Source: Ariolimax columbianus (Eukaryota > Mollusca > Gastropoda > Stylommatophora > Arionidae). From it: DNA of 64,000 bases. Shown piece after piece: positions 41,601 to 56,600 of this stretch (within the stretch, counting starts at the first letter, position 1; the number at the start of each line of letters is the position of its first letter). A program made the translations under genes and the position numbers. Location of the stretch: assembly GCA_036924085.1 (NCBI GenBank), contig JAVGWX010000005.1:98924672-98988671 (forward strand). Reading direction: 5' to 3'. The notes beneath the pieces were generated by a model. The model saw nothing but the letters and a program-made list of their open reading frames with translations, was not told the DNA's origin and did no database searches.

Positions 41601-44600
41601 TAGCTTTGAGCCAATTTTTTCCTCGTCCTGGATCTCCAAGAAGTACCTAAATGAATAATGATTTAGATTTTTTTTGCAAAAGTCCACCACTACAGCTGGT
41701 CCCATTGCATGAAGCCTGTATCCAAAAATCTGCAGTGAAGGTTTAAATAACAATAGTTTTACATGAGGCTGCTAGCACTATGCACATCCCTCTATTGTTA
41801 CCTACGACATGTTTGGAAGACTACAGTGTTCATATCCTCTTCAAATAGTGCACCACTAAAACCTAAATGAATGCATGCTCTTAAGAGTCTAAGATGTGTC
41901 AAAGATCGTTCATACCTTAACAAAGTCTTTAAGAATGTATCTGGAGGACCGTGGACCATCTGGCACACCTCTAGCTGTCATGAACCCTCTCATGCCTGGA
42001 AAGAAAAGCCTGGTAAAAATCAGATGTTACAACATGTCCCATTTAGAGAAGCTTAACAGTTTACCGTCACAACCATACATAAATGCCCAATAAAAATGTA
42101 TGAACATTTTAAGTTTTGACGAATTTATAACTCATTCGTTCTGGAATGTTTTGAACCTCTGGGTGCACTTGTTTTCTTATATAAAATTCAAGCACAGATC
42201 ACAGCATCACTTTGTTGAGAAATGTTTATATTCAATAAAGGTTTTCTGAAATAATAATAATAGCTGTCCATCGTTGTCGATGAGGACCGCCGACATCATC
42301 CTTGTCACAGATTTCCCTGATGAGTGTGAGTGCGCATGTGGCTGAACAGGCCAATGCGGGCACGAAAACATCTGCTACATATCAGGCACACGAGGTTTGT
42401 AGAAGGTGATGGTGTTTCCGCTGTTCGGAATTTCCGGGTCTCGCGTCTGCTCTGGGCTTTCACAACACGGTCTTCTTCGCCGGTAGCTACACCCGATTTG
42501 ACTGCGCTTCTCCAGTCAGATCTGTTTTGTGCAAGACATTCCCAGGTGTCGATGTCTATCTGGCAACTTTTCAGTGAGTCCTTCAGACCGTCTTTAAAAC
42601 ATTTCTTTGGGCGCCCTCTCTCGCGCCATCCCTCTCTCGGCTCGCCATAGAGAAGCTTCTTTGGGAGCCGCTCATCTGACATACGGACGAGGTGTCCGGC
42701 CCATTCTAGTCGTGCTTTTTCTAGCAGTGCATGGATACTGCGCATGAGAATCTCGATGTCAGTGACACGATCTTGCCATCGGATGTGGAATATTCACCTC
42801 AGGCAACCTGTGTGGAAGTGGTTTAACCTCCTTGCATGTCCAGAGTATTCAGTCCAGCTTTCGCAAGCGTATAATTGGGTGGGAATGATGGTTGCCCGGT
42901 AGCGATTGAGTTTGGTCTTGACGCTGATGCCACGACATGCCCACACCATCAAGCACATTCTACCAAAGGCTGTGCTGGCCTTTGCTATTCTGCTTGCACC
43001 TCATCGTCTAGGCTTACAGATTTCGACAGCGTGCTGCCCACTGACTGTAGTCTCTGGTTTTGTGTATGGCATGCCTGGTTCTGGTTAGTACATGACCTCT
43101 GTTTTCTTGGCATTTATGGTCAGGCCAAATTTTTCGTGTGCGGCAGAGAACCGGTCCATTCCAACCTGCATGTTCAGTTCTGAGTTGCTCATCAGAGCGC
43201 AGTCGTCAACAAATACAAGTTCCCTGATTATGTCGCCAGCCACTTTGGTTTTGGCTTTCATTCTTCTATCACTGTCTGAAATACCACACATTATATACCA
43301 AACTGTTTAGAACCGAATACAACGGAATACAGACATTTAACATATGCGGATGAAAATGTATATGAGAAGGATTATAGTTGCATAATTTTTTGTTATTTAA
43401 AAAAAAACATCATTTCTTTTTGTTCTCACCAGTTACTTATTTGACTTTATATCAAAACATGAATGAAGCAATGGTTTTCCATTAAAGGTAATGCACATGG
43501 GAATATGTTTGAAAAGTTTCACATAATTAGGTACTGTAGTTTTTACAATTGAATGCCTTTGTCAGGTCGATGAAAGCAACATAAAAAAGCTTGTTCTGCT
43601 CGCGTGATTTTTCTTGTAGCTGTCGTAGAGAGATCATGTCGATCGTTGATCTTCCATATCGGAATCCGCATTGAGACTCTGGGTACATACGCTCAGCCAG
43701 TTTATGTAGCCGCAGTGAGATCACTCTGGCAAAGATTTTTCCAACAACACTGAGCAGTGAGATGCCTCTGTAATTATTACAGTCACTTCTATCACCTTTA
43801 TTTTTGTATAATGCGACAATTTTTGAATCTCTCATATCTTGGGATATGATGGCCTCTTTCCAACTCTGGCATATCAACAAGTGTAGTGGTTTCAAGAGTG
43901 CGTTTTTGCAATGCTTGATCAGATCAGGTGGGATCCCATTTCTGCCCGCTACTTTGCCCAGTGCCAATTGCTGGATTGAGATCTTCTAAAAATGGTTCGA
44001 CGTCCACCGCCTCCATTCTAGGATAGCCTTGAACAGCATCAAGAGCTGTTGGAGTGACCGTACTGTCACATTAGTAGAACTCAGAGTAATGCTCTACCCA
44101 TTGCTCCGCCTGCCTTACTTTGTCAGTTATGTTATCGCCACTAATTGATTTGAGCTGCGCTGTCTTCCTGTGCACGGGATCAATAGCTTTTTTTAATGCC
44201 ATCATACATTTCTCTGATATTGCCTGTTTCTGCCGCAGTCTAGATGTTTTCACTGAGGTGTAACCAGTACTCATTTGCACAGCGGCAAGCTGTTTGCTGA
44301 ACTTGGCTCCTGGCGGATTGCAGAGTAACTGCATTTGGAAGACTCTTGTAGTTACCATATTTTCTCGTCTTACAGCACGTGTCTGGGAAAACTCATAAAT
44401 TTCCAGCCAAAACCAAGGTCATGGTCTACAATGCATGTGTCGTCAATACACTTCAATATGGCATAGAAACGTGGACAACATATGCCAAGCAAGAGGATAG
44501 GCTCAACACATTTTACCAATGGCGCATGAGATTGCTGCATGGAAGACGATCATATCCCCAAAGATATTCTCTATGGACAGCTGGCGTGTGGTAAAAGAAC

Positions 44601-47600
44601 AGATGGCTGACCACAGCTGCGTTCAAAGATGCATGTAAGCGGGACATGAAGGCTCTGGATATCTTCTTCTTCTTCGTTCGTTCTCAATCTCCCACTACCA
44701 AACCCTGAAATGGCTTAAGTAGCAGAATGTAGTCCAGAAAACGGAATGCGTTGTGGCGTAGTTTACAGCTTGGCTGCGATATTTGCACCTTTCGGTCCAA
44801 CACATCCGACTTCAGCAAGCATTTTTTGAGTACCGGGTTAGCATTCCCTCTTCGATCCCTTCTCCTTAGCCAGTCTGCCCTGCTGCAGCCTGTTATCCAG
44901 GATCACCGCGTGGAGGTGTAGAAGGGTCTTGGCAGCTATGGTTCGCTGGCCCTGATGCTAGCAGTCAGCTATGGGTCGCTAACCACTGCAGCTCATGTGC
45001 TGCTCAGCACCTTGATCCCGCTCTGGATATGAATCTGACATCTTGGGAAGACAAAGCTGCAGACCGATCCAAATGGAGATGTAACCTGAAGAGCCACCTT
45101 AGGCTGGGCGAAAATAAGCTCATGCAACAAAGGGAAGTAAAGAAACAACATTGAAAGGAAAACCAAGAACTCAGTTGAGAGTTGCTACTCCAAAGTCGCA
45201 TCAACCTATAGTCAGATATGACTGAAATGGGGCTACCACTAAGTTTTTACAATAGCCACATTTTACCTAAGGTACTTGAAGAAGGAAAAGTGCCCAAAAA
45301 TAACATCCAATATGAAAATACCACACATTTTCCCAAAGAACCAATCATGTCCATAGAAACCCTTCATTAAATGAAAAGTAACGTTTCTAAAAGTCTGCCA
45401 GGAAATATATTTTTTAAATGTAGAAAAACTTGGTAGGAAAAATGATGCAATGATTTTATCACAGTGGCCAAAGCAGATATGTCAGCTTATCAGTGTACTG
45501 AACAAAGTCTGGACCCACACAGTGAGTCAGTTAAATCTATGACTTTCCAGACCGTAGAATCTTTGTTTCAAGAGCAGAGAGATGACAGTATTTGGTCAGA
45601 GCGGAAACGATATGTCTGAATTAGATGTAGATATTAAATAGCAGTCTAATTTAAATTCTGACAGTGAAAGTAATGAAATAAAAGTGTATCCATCTTTTCT
45701 TTAGTCTGTCTGCCTCATTTTCCCTCCAGTATAAATTTCTGCAGACTATTGCGACGTTTGATGTCGTCAAATTATTTTAGTCATGATACGTTCCTAAAAC
45801 ACTAGACAGCAGCGGTTTCAAGTAAAAGGAAGACCAAGAAAAATATGTGTTCATGATGTAAAGAAATTCTAAAGAGGCACAGATTGAAAATAACAATGGT
45901 CACTCAGATTGCACTTCTACAGGGTGCCTAGTGATAGAAATGGATAGATGAGATAAGATGAGGTTAAGACAAACATCTAGTCAGTTATGTTGGAACCCGG
46001 GGAAATGAGACGCTAGTCCAGTCAGGCACAAAATAATGGCCAGGACGTCGCGTCAGGGTCAATACACTGACAAAGACCACAATCTCTCTTCCATGTAGCG
46101 TTCCATGGAAACATGCTATTTACAAGGCAGCCTGGCTGACGAGATGTAGATCGATGTGATCCCCGCAGTAGTGAGCGCCACACAGATCAAGCCAAGCATA
46201 GCACAACTGCCTGGAGGACTGGGGTCCACCGTCATCTGCATGCTCAGGATGTAAGGAAAACTACTACAACCCAGCACTTAGCGTCCATTTCAGGGCGCAC
46301 AAATGGGGATGGGGATCGAACCCAGCACCTTCGGATTGTGAGCCGTGTACCTTAACTGATAGCCACGCCGTCCCCATGATGACTGAATTGTATATTTAAT
46401 TTTAAGTTAACTTGTCCGTATTTATTGAACTTTTGGTGGATTAAAATGTCTACAGGATGAGGCAGCCGGACCCATGCACAACTATCCTTAGTTGCCTTTT
46501 ACTACATACTTTGCAGATTTACAGTGTTACTATTCTTTGTTCCCTTTTTGAACCCTGGCAACAACTCATGGTCTTGCGGTGGTGGCTTCTGTGATGTATT
46601 GCCAGTCCCATGCAATATTCTGAGCCTCCTTGTAGAACATGCATAGTGTGATGGAGGGGACCTAGTCTTTCTTCCTTAACAATGAACCCTTGAAAGGGAT
46701 CAAGATGCTGAGCAGCGCATGAGCTGCAGTGGTCAGCGACCCATAGCTGACTGCTAGCGGCAGCGTCAGCAAACCATAGCTGCCAAGACCCTTCTACACC
46801 TCCACGCGGTGATCCTGGATAACAGGCTGCAGCAGGGCAGACTGGCTAAAGAGAAGGGATCGAAGAGGGAATGCTAACCCAGTACTCAAAAAATGCTTGC
46901 TGAAGTCAGATGTGTTGGACCGAAAGGTGCAAATATCGCAGCCAAGCTGTAAACTACAACACAACGCATTCCATTCTCTGGACTACATTCTGCTACTTAC
47001 CCTTTCAGGGTTTGGTAGTGGGAGATTGAGGAAGAAGAAGAAGATCCCTTGAACCCACACGGATCCTCTGAGCAGAATTAAAAAAAGACAGCTCAAAGTG
47101 AAGAGTGATTATGTACACATAGAATCTATGTGCATGTCTGATTGATTGCTAGAACTTTTGCACCAACCTCCATATGCATTGAGAACCTCCTCTGCGGTTG
47201 GAATTCTGTCTGCATTGTCATCCAATGACGGTCGCGGTATCATGATGCTGTATGTTGCTTCTAAGACATTACGAGGGATTCGTTCACATACGTAACAACA
47301 AATTGTTAAGGTCAACAGCAACAAATGTGTGGGATGAAGTCACAGGCATACAAATAAATAGTGTTAAGGTTCACATATTACAAGAGTTAATTCACACACT
47401 TGACTCAATCCATTTGGTTTCCATCGAAACAGAGACATACAACAGATGTTCTCTAGTGATTTCTAGTCTTGACCATCTATAATATATATAAACATATTTG
47501 ACATGAGAGAAGCAAATGGTGATAACCAATATTTCCACATAAATAGGCCTTTATCAGAGGCTGGACAAATGAAAAACAAAACAAAAACCGAACTAAGGAA

Positions 47601-50600
47601 AAATTATTATCAGTATAAGATATAAAGAAAAAAAAAGCAGAAGAAATTCCAATGATGACCCTCAGCAATGATTGTGCGTATCAATAATGAGTGTCAGTTA
47701 AGATTTTGTGCATCAATAATGAGTGCCAGTTAAGATTTTGTGCATCAATAATGAGTGCCAGTTAAGATTTTGTGCATCAATAATGAGTGCCAGTTAAGAT
47801 TTTGTGCATCAATAATGAGTGCCAGTTAAGATTTTGTGCATCAATAATGAGTGCCAGTTAAGATTTTGTGCATCAATAATGAGTGCCAGCAATGATTGTG
47901 TGAATCGATAATGAGTGTCAGCAATGATTTTGTGAATCGATAATGAGTGTCAGCAATGATTTTGTGAATCGATAATGAGTGTCAGCAATGATTTTGTGAA
48001 TCGATAATGAGTGTCAGCAATGATTTTGTGAATCGATAATGAGTGTCGGCAATGATTTCGTGCACCAAAAATTAGTGTCAGCGATGATTTCGTGCACCAA
48101 TAATGAGCACAGCAATGATTTTTGTGCACTAATAACTAGTGTCAGCAATGATTTCATGTGTCAATAAGTGTCAGCCATGATTTTGTGTCAATAATGAGTA
48201 TCAGCAATGATATTGTACACCAATAATGAGTGTTAGCAACGGTATTGTACATCAATAATAAGTGTTAGCAATGATATTGTACAACAATAGTTAGCTCCAG
48301 GGTCATCAGTTTATCGTGTATAAACTACTGGGTTAATGCCATAGAAACGGCGGAACATATGGCTCATTTTATTGTAGACAGTTCGACTTTCGTCCTGTCC
48401 GGTTCAATAAAACCAATGATTTTGAAATTTGTTTTAGACTTTTGGAAATAATTTGTTTTTCACTTGGATTTAAAAGATTCACCCATTATTGAGAATGGGG
48501 AAGTTAAGTTTCTGCAATGGATTTTTCTTAGGTAGATCTATTTAGTTTGTTTATGTATATACAATAATTACGTTTATAGTCGAAACTGATAGATATGGCC
48601 ATTTGTTAACATCAATAATCCGTTTTCGGTTTTGTTTTTTTCAAGCAAGGGATGCTGCCGAGTTTATATTTGTACTGTTTTTTAACACCATTGCCTTCAT
48701 CTTCTTGTGTCTCACAAACTAACACGCACACACACAATAAAAACAATAACACCAACAAGTTCTTTATTAATATATGTCTCTACACACGACAAAATCATAT
48801 ATGTTTGTTAAAAACAGGTTAGTCTCTCAAAGTCAACAACCACGTAACGTGACATGCTTAAAAATAATGCGGTTACAGTGAAATTACATAATTTTATGTG
48901 TGATTAAGCTAAAAAAATGTGAAATAAGATGAAGCAACAACAACACGTGGTGACATTAAACAAGGATATGAGGCTGGTGGGGGAGACATGATCCCTCATC
49001 TCATCAATAGGCAGAACTCCGTTGATGACTAGATGAGCTTTGGTTGCCACGAATGATGGAAACACCAGACCTGGACAGTCACATAACATCAGGTGTTGAT
49101 CCACAAACAGAGTCTAGGAAGAAATAATAGACCTTAGAATATGGCAGCTTAAAACTAAAATCATAATAAATCTTCAAACAAATTGAATACTTTGGATAAT
49201 ATAGACACACGCATACATAGATAATCATCCTCTGAGATCTATCAAAATAAGTTGGTCACTTGTGTTTCCCCATGATATTTCTGTGGGTTTCTTTCAAGCA
49301 CAGAAAATTATGCCACACTCTGCAGTCTCTAGACCCGTGTGTCATTCCATGACTTGGAAAGTGTTCTACTCTAGTATGTTAATCACAGGGGTCCTCATCT
49401 CTGCCACATGCAGTCTTTTACCATGCATGGGTTAGGCCTCACTGTTAGGCACCATTTACGACATGCTCACAGTGTAGCAGTGTACTTATATTGTCTCTTG
49501 TAACACAGAGCCCTCTCAGTGACCACTCACTCTGTTCAATATATTTCTGGAAAACATTGTCACAGATTCTTCAAATGGCCATCATTGAACAGTAACTATA
49601 GGTGTAACTATCACAAACATACGCTTTGCTGATGACATAGATCCCACGGTAATAAAAAAAGAGCTGCAGACACTAACAACCAGGTCTGATACCACAGTTA
49701 GGAAACATGGCAGGAAAGACTAATTACAAATAACAAGAAAGACATCAAAGACAACATTTACACAATTCAAATATCTGGGATCTGTAATAGGAGTAGAACC
49801 AAAGCAGAGCTAAGAATAAGGACTGCACAAGCAACAATTATGACTTCATCACTGTGGCAAGATATGAACATTTGGCTTTTTTTGTCCCGCCTTATTTCTC
49901 TATTCCCAAAGGTGGTGTGCGTTGCACTATGTTTTTGTTTTGTGCCTGTCGGCCCGTGTATACGACATTGTCATACATTTTATGTAAGGGTCTGCTTCCC
50001 CGGAGTTATGGCCAGTGCTGTGATGGGAAGCAAACCCAGCACCTTTGGATTGTGAGCCGTGTCACTTAACCACTAGCCCACACCGTCCCCTGAAGATTTG
50101 GTTTAAAACAATGCAAACATTGATCCTCTATATGCTTGTCAACATGAATGTTGAGCTGGAACAATAAATCCAAGCAATGAAGATGACATGCTTCAGGCAG
50201 ATCCTTGGAATAACATACAGTGATCATGTCACGTGTATCAATGCACCCAGCACAATCTGCCAGTTTATCGGACATCAAGATTTCCTGTCAGTTGTAGAAA
50301 CATGCAACCTGCAATGGTACTCCTTCCAGAAGCCAGACAGGTCACCCGAATATGTCCATCTTTCTTAAGGTTTTGCTTGTCCATTGTTGAACATCTATGT
50401 TCAACAATGGACAAGCAAAACCTTAAGAAAGATTGAAACACTAGCATTGTGCAGACTGAGATGGCAAGAGACAGTCCATGATATAGTGCGTTGTGATGTC
50501 CCTATGACCTCCTAGGTTTATGGGAAAGACATGGCGAGAGACTTTTATATACTGAAGTTTAGTATGAGCTCTTATTGTTGACTACGTGCTACAAATGCAT

Positions 50601-53600
50601 GAGCAAAACATAGCCTATGACAGCAACAGTCCAGCACCTGGCCTTCTTGCATTGACTGCCTTTTCAGGAGAAGGGACAAGGTGTAAATTCCCCTAGTTCC
50701 ATTTTCGCATCCTGAAAGCAGAAATCTCTGGGTAGATAAAACCCATAACCCATATATGGTAATGCATTTGGGAAAAACTGACTTCAAACCGCATGCAGCC
50801 TTACAGATAGGCAAACGGAGCAGCGCATGAGCTGCAGTGGTGCAGAGTTGCCAAGACCCTTCTACACCTCCACGCAGTGATCCAGGATAACAGGCTGCAG
50901 CAGGGCAGACTAGCTAAGAAGAAGGGATCGAAGAGGGAATGCTAACTTGGTACTCAAAAAAGGCTTGCTGAAGTTGGATGTGTTGGACCGATAGGTGCAA
51001 ATATCGCAGTCAAGCTGTAAACTACGACACAACGCATTCCGTTCTCTGGACTACATTCTGCTACTTAAGCCCTTTCAGGGTTTGGTAGCGGGAGATTGAG
51101 AACAAACGAAGTCAAGCCAAGCTAGATAGGCAAATGACAGCTACAGGCTAGAGTTAACCTAAATAGACATGTCGAAAATAGATGTAAAAGGTCAAGATAT
51201 CAATACAATTGTAAAAATGTGACAGAGTATCTTACTCTAAAAATTAAAAAGTTGTACACAATTGTAAATATGGGACACTGTGTACCACCATACTCTTAAA
51301 AAAAAAAATTTCAAAAATGATACTGTAAATATGTATCAGTATATCTTAGTAGTTAAATAGAAGTAGATGTTAAATTTGATGGTACTGTACCTGCAGGTGT
51401 TTAGTGCGACCAGGTGTTGCAGATACAGGTAGCTTTTTCTCCTGAAGTATCACGTTGATTGTTGAGCTTTTACCAACATTCGGGTAGCCAACCATGCCGA
51501 CTGTCTTAATGTCATCTGACCTGGCACATGATGAGGGGTGTGCTAGTTTGCGAAAAATATCCAATAACTCCTCTGCACTTACAATTTCTGGATTGTTGCT
51601 GAAATTCAAATCTAGGGCGGTGATGGACCTATTCGTCAGAGCTAGTGACGAACTGTTGCAGTCAATAACTGGGTTCAAGTCAGTCCTCACAGAAATGTTG
51701 ATAGTGTTATCACAATTTTTTACATCCTCCTTGTGAAAAGATTTTATTTCATCAGTGCTGTTAAAATTTATTTCATCTTTATCATCATTCTCATTTTCAG
51801 AACTCTCATCACCTTCATCAGAACTACTGTCCACATCATCATCAGATTCGCTCTCTTCCAGAGTATCGTTGCCACTGGAGGCAGCATCAGGGAAACCCTC
51901 AGAACAAAAATAAACAAAAATGAACATAAGGTCTTTCATGAAAGGACTGATTCAAATTCATCAATATTTATTATGCACTTTAAGAGTGTGTAGCAGAACG
52001 GCTTGAAAACTGCATTCTCACAGTAAAGGTGTGGGATTCAATCCTAGTCTCTACATGTTGACTCTGCCTAGCTGTAAATGGGCATCAGACTTACTGTTAT
52101 GGAAGGAAAGACAGCAAGGAAGGAAATTGGTCACACATATCCCCTACAAAATGCTAACATCTTGTACAATGATGGCCTTAACTGCAATGGGGTCATCTTT
52201 TACATCACAGCGGTGGATGTGTGGTTCTCAATCTCCCACTACCAAACCCTGAAAGGGTAAGTAGCAGAATGTAGTCCAGAGAACGGAATGCGCTGTGTCG
52301 TAGTTTACAGCTTGACTGCGATATTTGCACCTATCGGTCCAACACATCCAACTTCAGCAAGCCTTTTTTGAGTACCAAATTAGCATTCCCTCTTCGATCC
52401 CTTCTCCTTAGCCAGTCTGCCCTGCTGCAGCCTGTTATCCTGGATCACCGCGTGGATGTGTAGAAGGGTCTTGGCAACTCTGGTTCTTGGCCCTGACGCT
52501 AGCAATCAGCTATGGGTTGCTGACCACTGCAGCTCATGCGCTGCTCAGCATCTTGATCCCGGATGTGTGGATATGAAAAATATCCAAAGTCGTCATGATA
52601 TACCTTATAGTGGATATATATTTCTTTACTGTGAACAACTGCAGTAAACCTGAACAGCAATTCATCGTCAAGTGTTATACCACAAGTTATTGATCCTTAA
52701 TTCCTCCTAGAAGGCATTTATTTAAGAACTTAAAATGTTCTTAGCTTTACCATCCATTCTGTCATGTCATCTTCCTCCACCTCTCTTGCCTTGAATCTTT
52801 ACCACATCTTTACAATGTTTTATAGATGTCCTGAATAATAAGTGTCTGAACAGGGCTTAAAAAAAGCGCTCGTCTGCTCTCCTGCGACGAGTAAACAATT
52901 TTGCTAGACTAAAAAAAATAAGTTTTTAATCGTTACTACACACCGCCTTTCGCACAATTATTATTGATATTATGGTGACCGCTATAGATGACTCATTATA
53001 AATGGGTATCACTATAGATGGGACACCATTTTAAATGGGTATCACTATAGATGGGACACCACTATAGATGGGTCACCATTATAAATGGGTATCACTATAG
53101 ATGAGACACCACTATAGATGGGTCATCATTATAGATGGGTCACCATTTTAAATGGGTATCACTATAGATGGGACCCCACTATAGATGGGTCACCATTATA
53201 AATGGGTATCACTATAGATGAGACACCACTATAGATGGGTCATCATTATAGATGGGTCACCATTTTAAATGGGTATCACTATAGATGAGACACCACTATA
53301 GATGGGATCCCACTATAGATGGGTCACCATTATAAATGGGTATCACTATAGATGAGACACCACTATAGATGGGTCACCATTTTAAATGGGTATCACTATA
53401 GATGAGACACCACTATAGATGGGACCCCACTATAGATGGATCACCATTATAAATGGGTATCACTATAGATGAGACACCACTATAGATGGGTCATCATTAT
53501 AGATGGGTCACCATTATAAATGGGTATCACTATAGATGATACACCACTATAGATGGGCCACCACCGTACAACAAGTGAACACCAAAGCACTGTGTGCTCT

Positions 53601-56600
53601 TGTAGTGGCGGTTTCTGTAGCAATATATTTTACATGATGAGATTCCTAGCCCCATAAAGAACTCTTTAGTCACCCTTTACAACCTGCGTGGAAGTACAGT
53701 GGCTCTATTCTTTTCTCCCAAGTAAGGTCGCCCTGGATCTACTCAAAGATAAGGATGATGGTGATAATATCAAATGACCTCCCTACAGTTAATTCTTACA
53801 TCAGCCACAACAACAATGCAATATCTCAAGTACCAATAATGAGAACATACCTCTTGTCTCTCTTTCTCAACTTTTGCAGAAAAAAACACAACTTGTATAC
53901 CCTCATTGTTGAAGTAATCTACCCACTGTTTTCTGTGAACAGCAAAGAACACACAATGTAAAATCTCAGGAGTAGATGACTCTCCGATTCAAGCTATTTC
54001 ACATCCAGTCATATACATATGCCAAGAGTCATGGTGTGAAGTAGCCTGCTTGGTTTGAAAGAAAGATCTACAAACAATACACCATATACAACTTGACTTA
54101 GCCACTCTTCTATGATGGAGCAAAGTTCTTCCGACATTGTCTACAAGAAAGTTGTGAACAGATTCACAAACTGTTATAGCAGACAGATAAAGTGTTTGCT
54201 TATCAAGAAATGAACGAAAGCATGAAACAGCAGGTGTTTAATAACTGCAAGTTTGAAGTGACTCCCTGGTCTCAAGTAAGGTGAGACCCAGTGCCTAGTA
54301 CTATCGAAGACAGACTATAACTCCAAAAAAGAACATTCTTAAGATATAGTTCGGCCAACCAAACACCAGAATTCCAGGTAAGATTCTCATACCATTGTAG
54401 TACACCATCACAGAATGCGGCCATTGATAATGAGGTGAACGTTAGTTTCTCCAAAGCCAGCAACACATTTGACACTGGCAATATACCAAAATTTAGCCTT
54501 GAAAATGAACATCATGAATGATGAACATCAAATTATTATAAGACAGGATTCCAGATATAGCCATTCTTGACAGAGCTGGTATCTCTAGTATAAATACTAT
54601 TCTGATGCTGTTATAGAATTGCTGGCCAGGTAATGTAGGCTGCATGTAGTGTCGACAATCGGTTGCCAGAAAAACTCTTTATGGTAGAATAGAGAAGGGT
54701 AAACACTCCCACGGTGGCAAAAAGGAGTGTCTCAAAGACACACTTAAGTCTTTATTAAAAGTCTTTGGCACAATATCCTTCTTCTTCTTCGTATGCTTGG
54801 CACAATATCCAACTCTTGTGAAGCTGCTGTACAAGATCAAACGTCTTGGTGAACATGTCTTTGTAATGGGGCAGTGTCATGAGAAACATCCAGAAAAGTA
54901 GCAGCCGAACAGCAGAGACATGCTAGAAAAGCTGGTGAAATAAAGCCTTCCTTAGTAGATTGGACAGAGCGTCGCAGAGCTATGGTATGGAGAGTAATGC
55001 AGAGAAAACAAAGCTGATGACCAATAACACAGAAGGGTTTACATGTGATAAAAACAAATGGTCAGGAACTTAAAGTTGTACACTGGTTCAAGTATCTGGG
55101 ATCACTGATCAGTGATGAGGGCTTGCAGCCTGAGATAATTGGCAGCAGCGGACAGAGAGAAATAGCGTGGGATTGTGGGAGTGTCTTCAAGTGTACCCCA
55201 AAGAACTATGGGTTACGGGATGAACTGAACTGATGAATTGAACATTCCCTGCCCACAATTTCCATGATCTTTTCTATTGGGCTTGTCGGTCACCTTCATA
55301 CCTATAGACTGTCCAACATATTCAGAGCTATATTGGGCTTGTCAGCCACATTCATACCTATAGACTGTTCAACATGTTCCAAATGGATGAATAGAATGAA
55401 TGGTCTTCATCGCCCGTTATGAATGAACAACGAGGATGGTGTAGCTGCTGGCTCAATGTCAAACCCTCCTTTTAGCCACCTTTTTAAGTTTCAGTGCTAC
55501 TATTCTATGACCTCCTTTTGGACCTCAGTAAGACATGGGTACAAATATATGGTACACAAATAACAGAGTAGAAGAAGAATAATTACATTTAAACAAGTTA
55601 AGGAAAAGTGTTACGTCCAAAGTACTGCCGATGAAAAAGAACAGATGAGGTCAGTTGGAGTGTCATAGGCACAGCTAGCTAAAGATGGTCCAAAGATAGG
55701 AATCAGAAGCAGTTGTTGCAGTCTTGTGTTCCAGGGGATATTGGAAAGATGAAGTCAAGTAACTCAGTCAAAGAGAGTGTATTTGGGCTAGCAACCTCAA
55801 CAAGTCAAATAAAATGCTGCAGCAACCACCACTACAAGAATGCACCAATGCTTTGGAGCAGGGTCTCAGTAGGAGTGAACCTACTGCTATAAAGAAGTCA
55901 AAGAAAAAAGATGATGAAATATTTACAGCCAAAGAGAAAAGATGATGCAATATGTTAGCTATAAACACATAATTATGCATGGACTTAAAATGGAAATATC
56001 ACACTGCTAGCTTAACACAGGGGTACCCAACCACAGGGTCAATCTCCTCATTTGGGCTATCTTTTGTGTTATTAAGGGATGACTGACAAAATTTCCTTTG
56101 CTGTTTAAACCACGATAAAGACAAAATAATGATCTAAATCAGAAGTTGGTCTTGTGGTGGTTTCAATCAATAATTCAAAAATGGAGAGCATCATTCCCAA
56201 TGCTCAATCTCAAATTTAATACTAGGGCTGTCAGACATTTTGTGACAATCTGCTGTTTCTGCGAATAGTGTTCTTTCTGAGTGTCATTAAATCCATCTGG
56301 TTCGCCTGCAACATAGGGTTAACAAAGATGCTCTCCATCTGTTTCTATTCTCCTCAAGCTCCACCCACGAGAGTGCAACTGAACTGGCATCTTCTTTGTA
56401 TGTGGTTTTTTTTTAAAAATATTTAAATATATCCTAGCTCCCAACCCTCACCGGTGCAAGTGGACGGACAGACAACTGGACTGAACTATTTCTAACTAGA
56501 CTACACATTTGAACATATTTTATTACGAAATGTAACAAAACTGGTGAACGTAAATTCAGATATCATTATTGGCATGGGGTCTTCAAAATAAAATAATATT

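Larger units (their letters stand above)
49610..50540 (+). pseudogene. LINE RT fragment interrupted by a SINE
   Basis: Broken frames read [15 protein letters not shown] (the RT FADD motif), [13 protein letters not shown], then after the nested [41 protein letters not shown] and [15 protein letters not shown]. The order is RT core, thumb and tail of a CR1/RTE-like LINE, with many stops. Confidence 0.75.

Noticed and set aside
41565..41753. A - strand frame with [18 protein letters not shown] as an LSG1 exon
   Set aside because: It does not match the family, and the exons at 41916-41995 and 39987-40091 join directly in phase with conserved sequence.
42330..42650. A 106-codon + strand open frame
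   Set aside because: Antisense of the LINE tail with the zinc finger.
47109..47324. Taking the VCERIP exon upstream through [10 protein letters not shown] as coding
   Set aside because: Those residues do not match LSG1, and they cover the CCTTAAC branch site and the AC acceptor.
48904..49104. Reading LSG1 through [11 protein letters not shown] after SPTSL
   Set aside because: Conservation ends exactly at SL, where the ATATCCTT donor begins.
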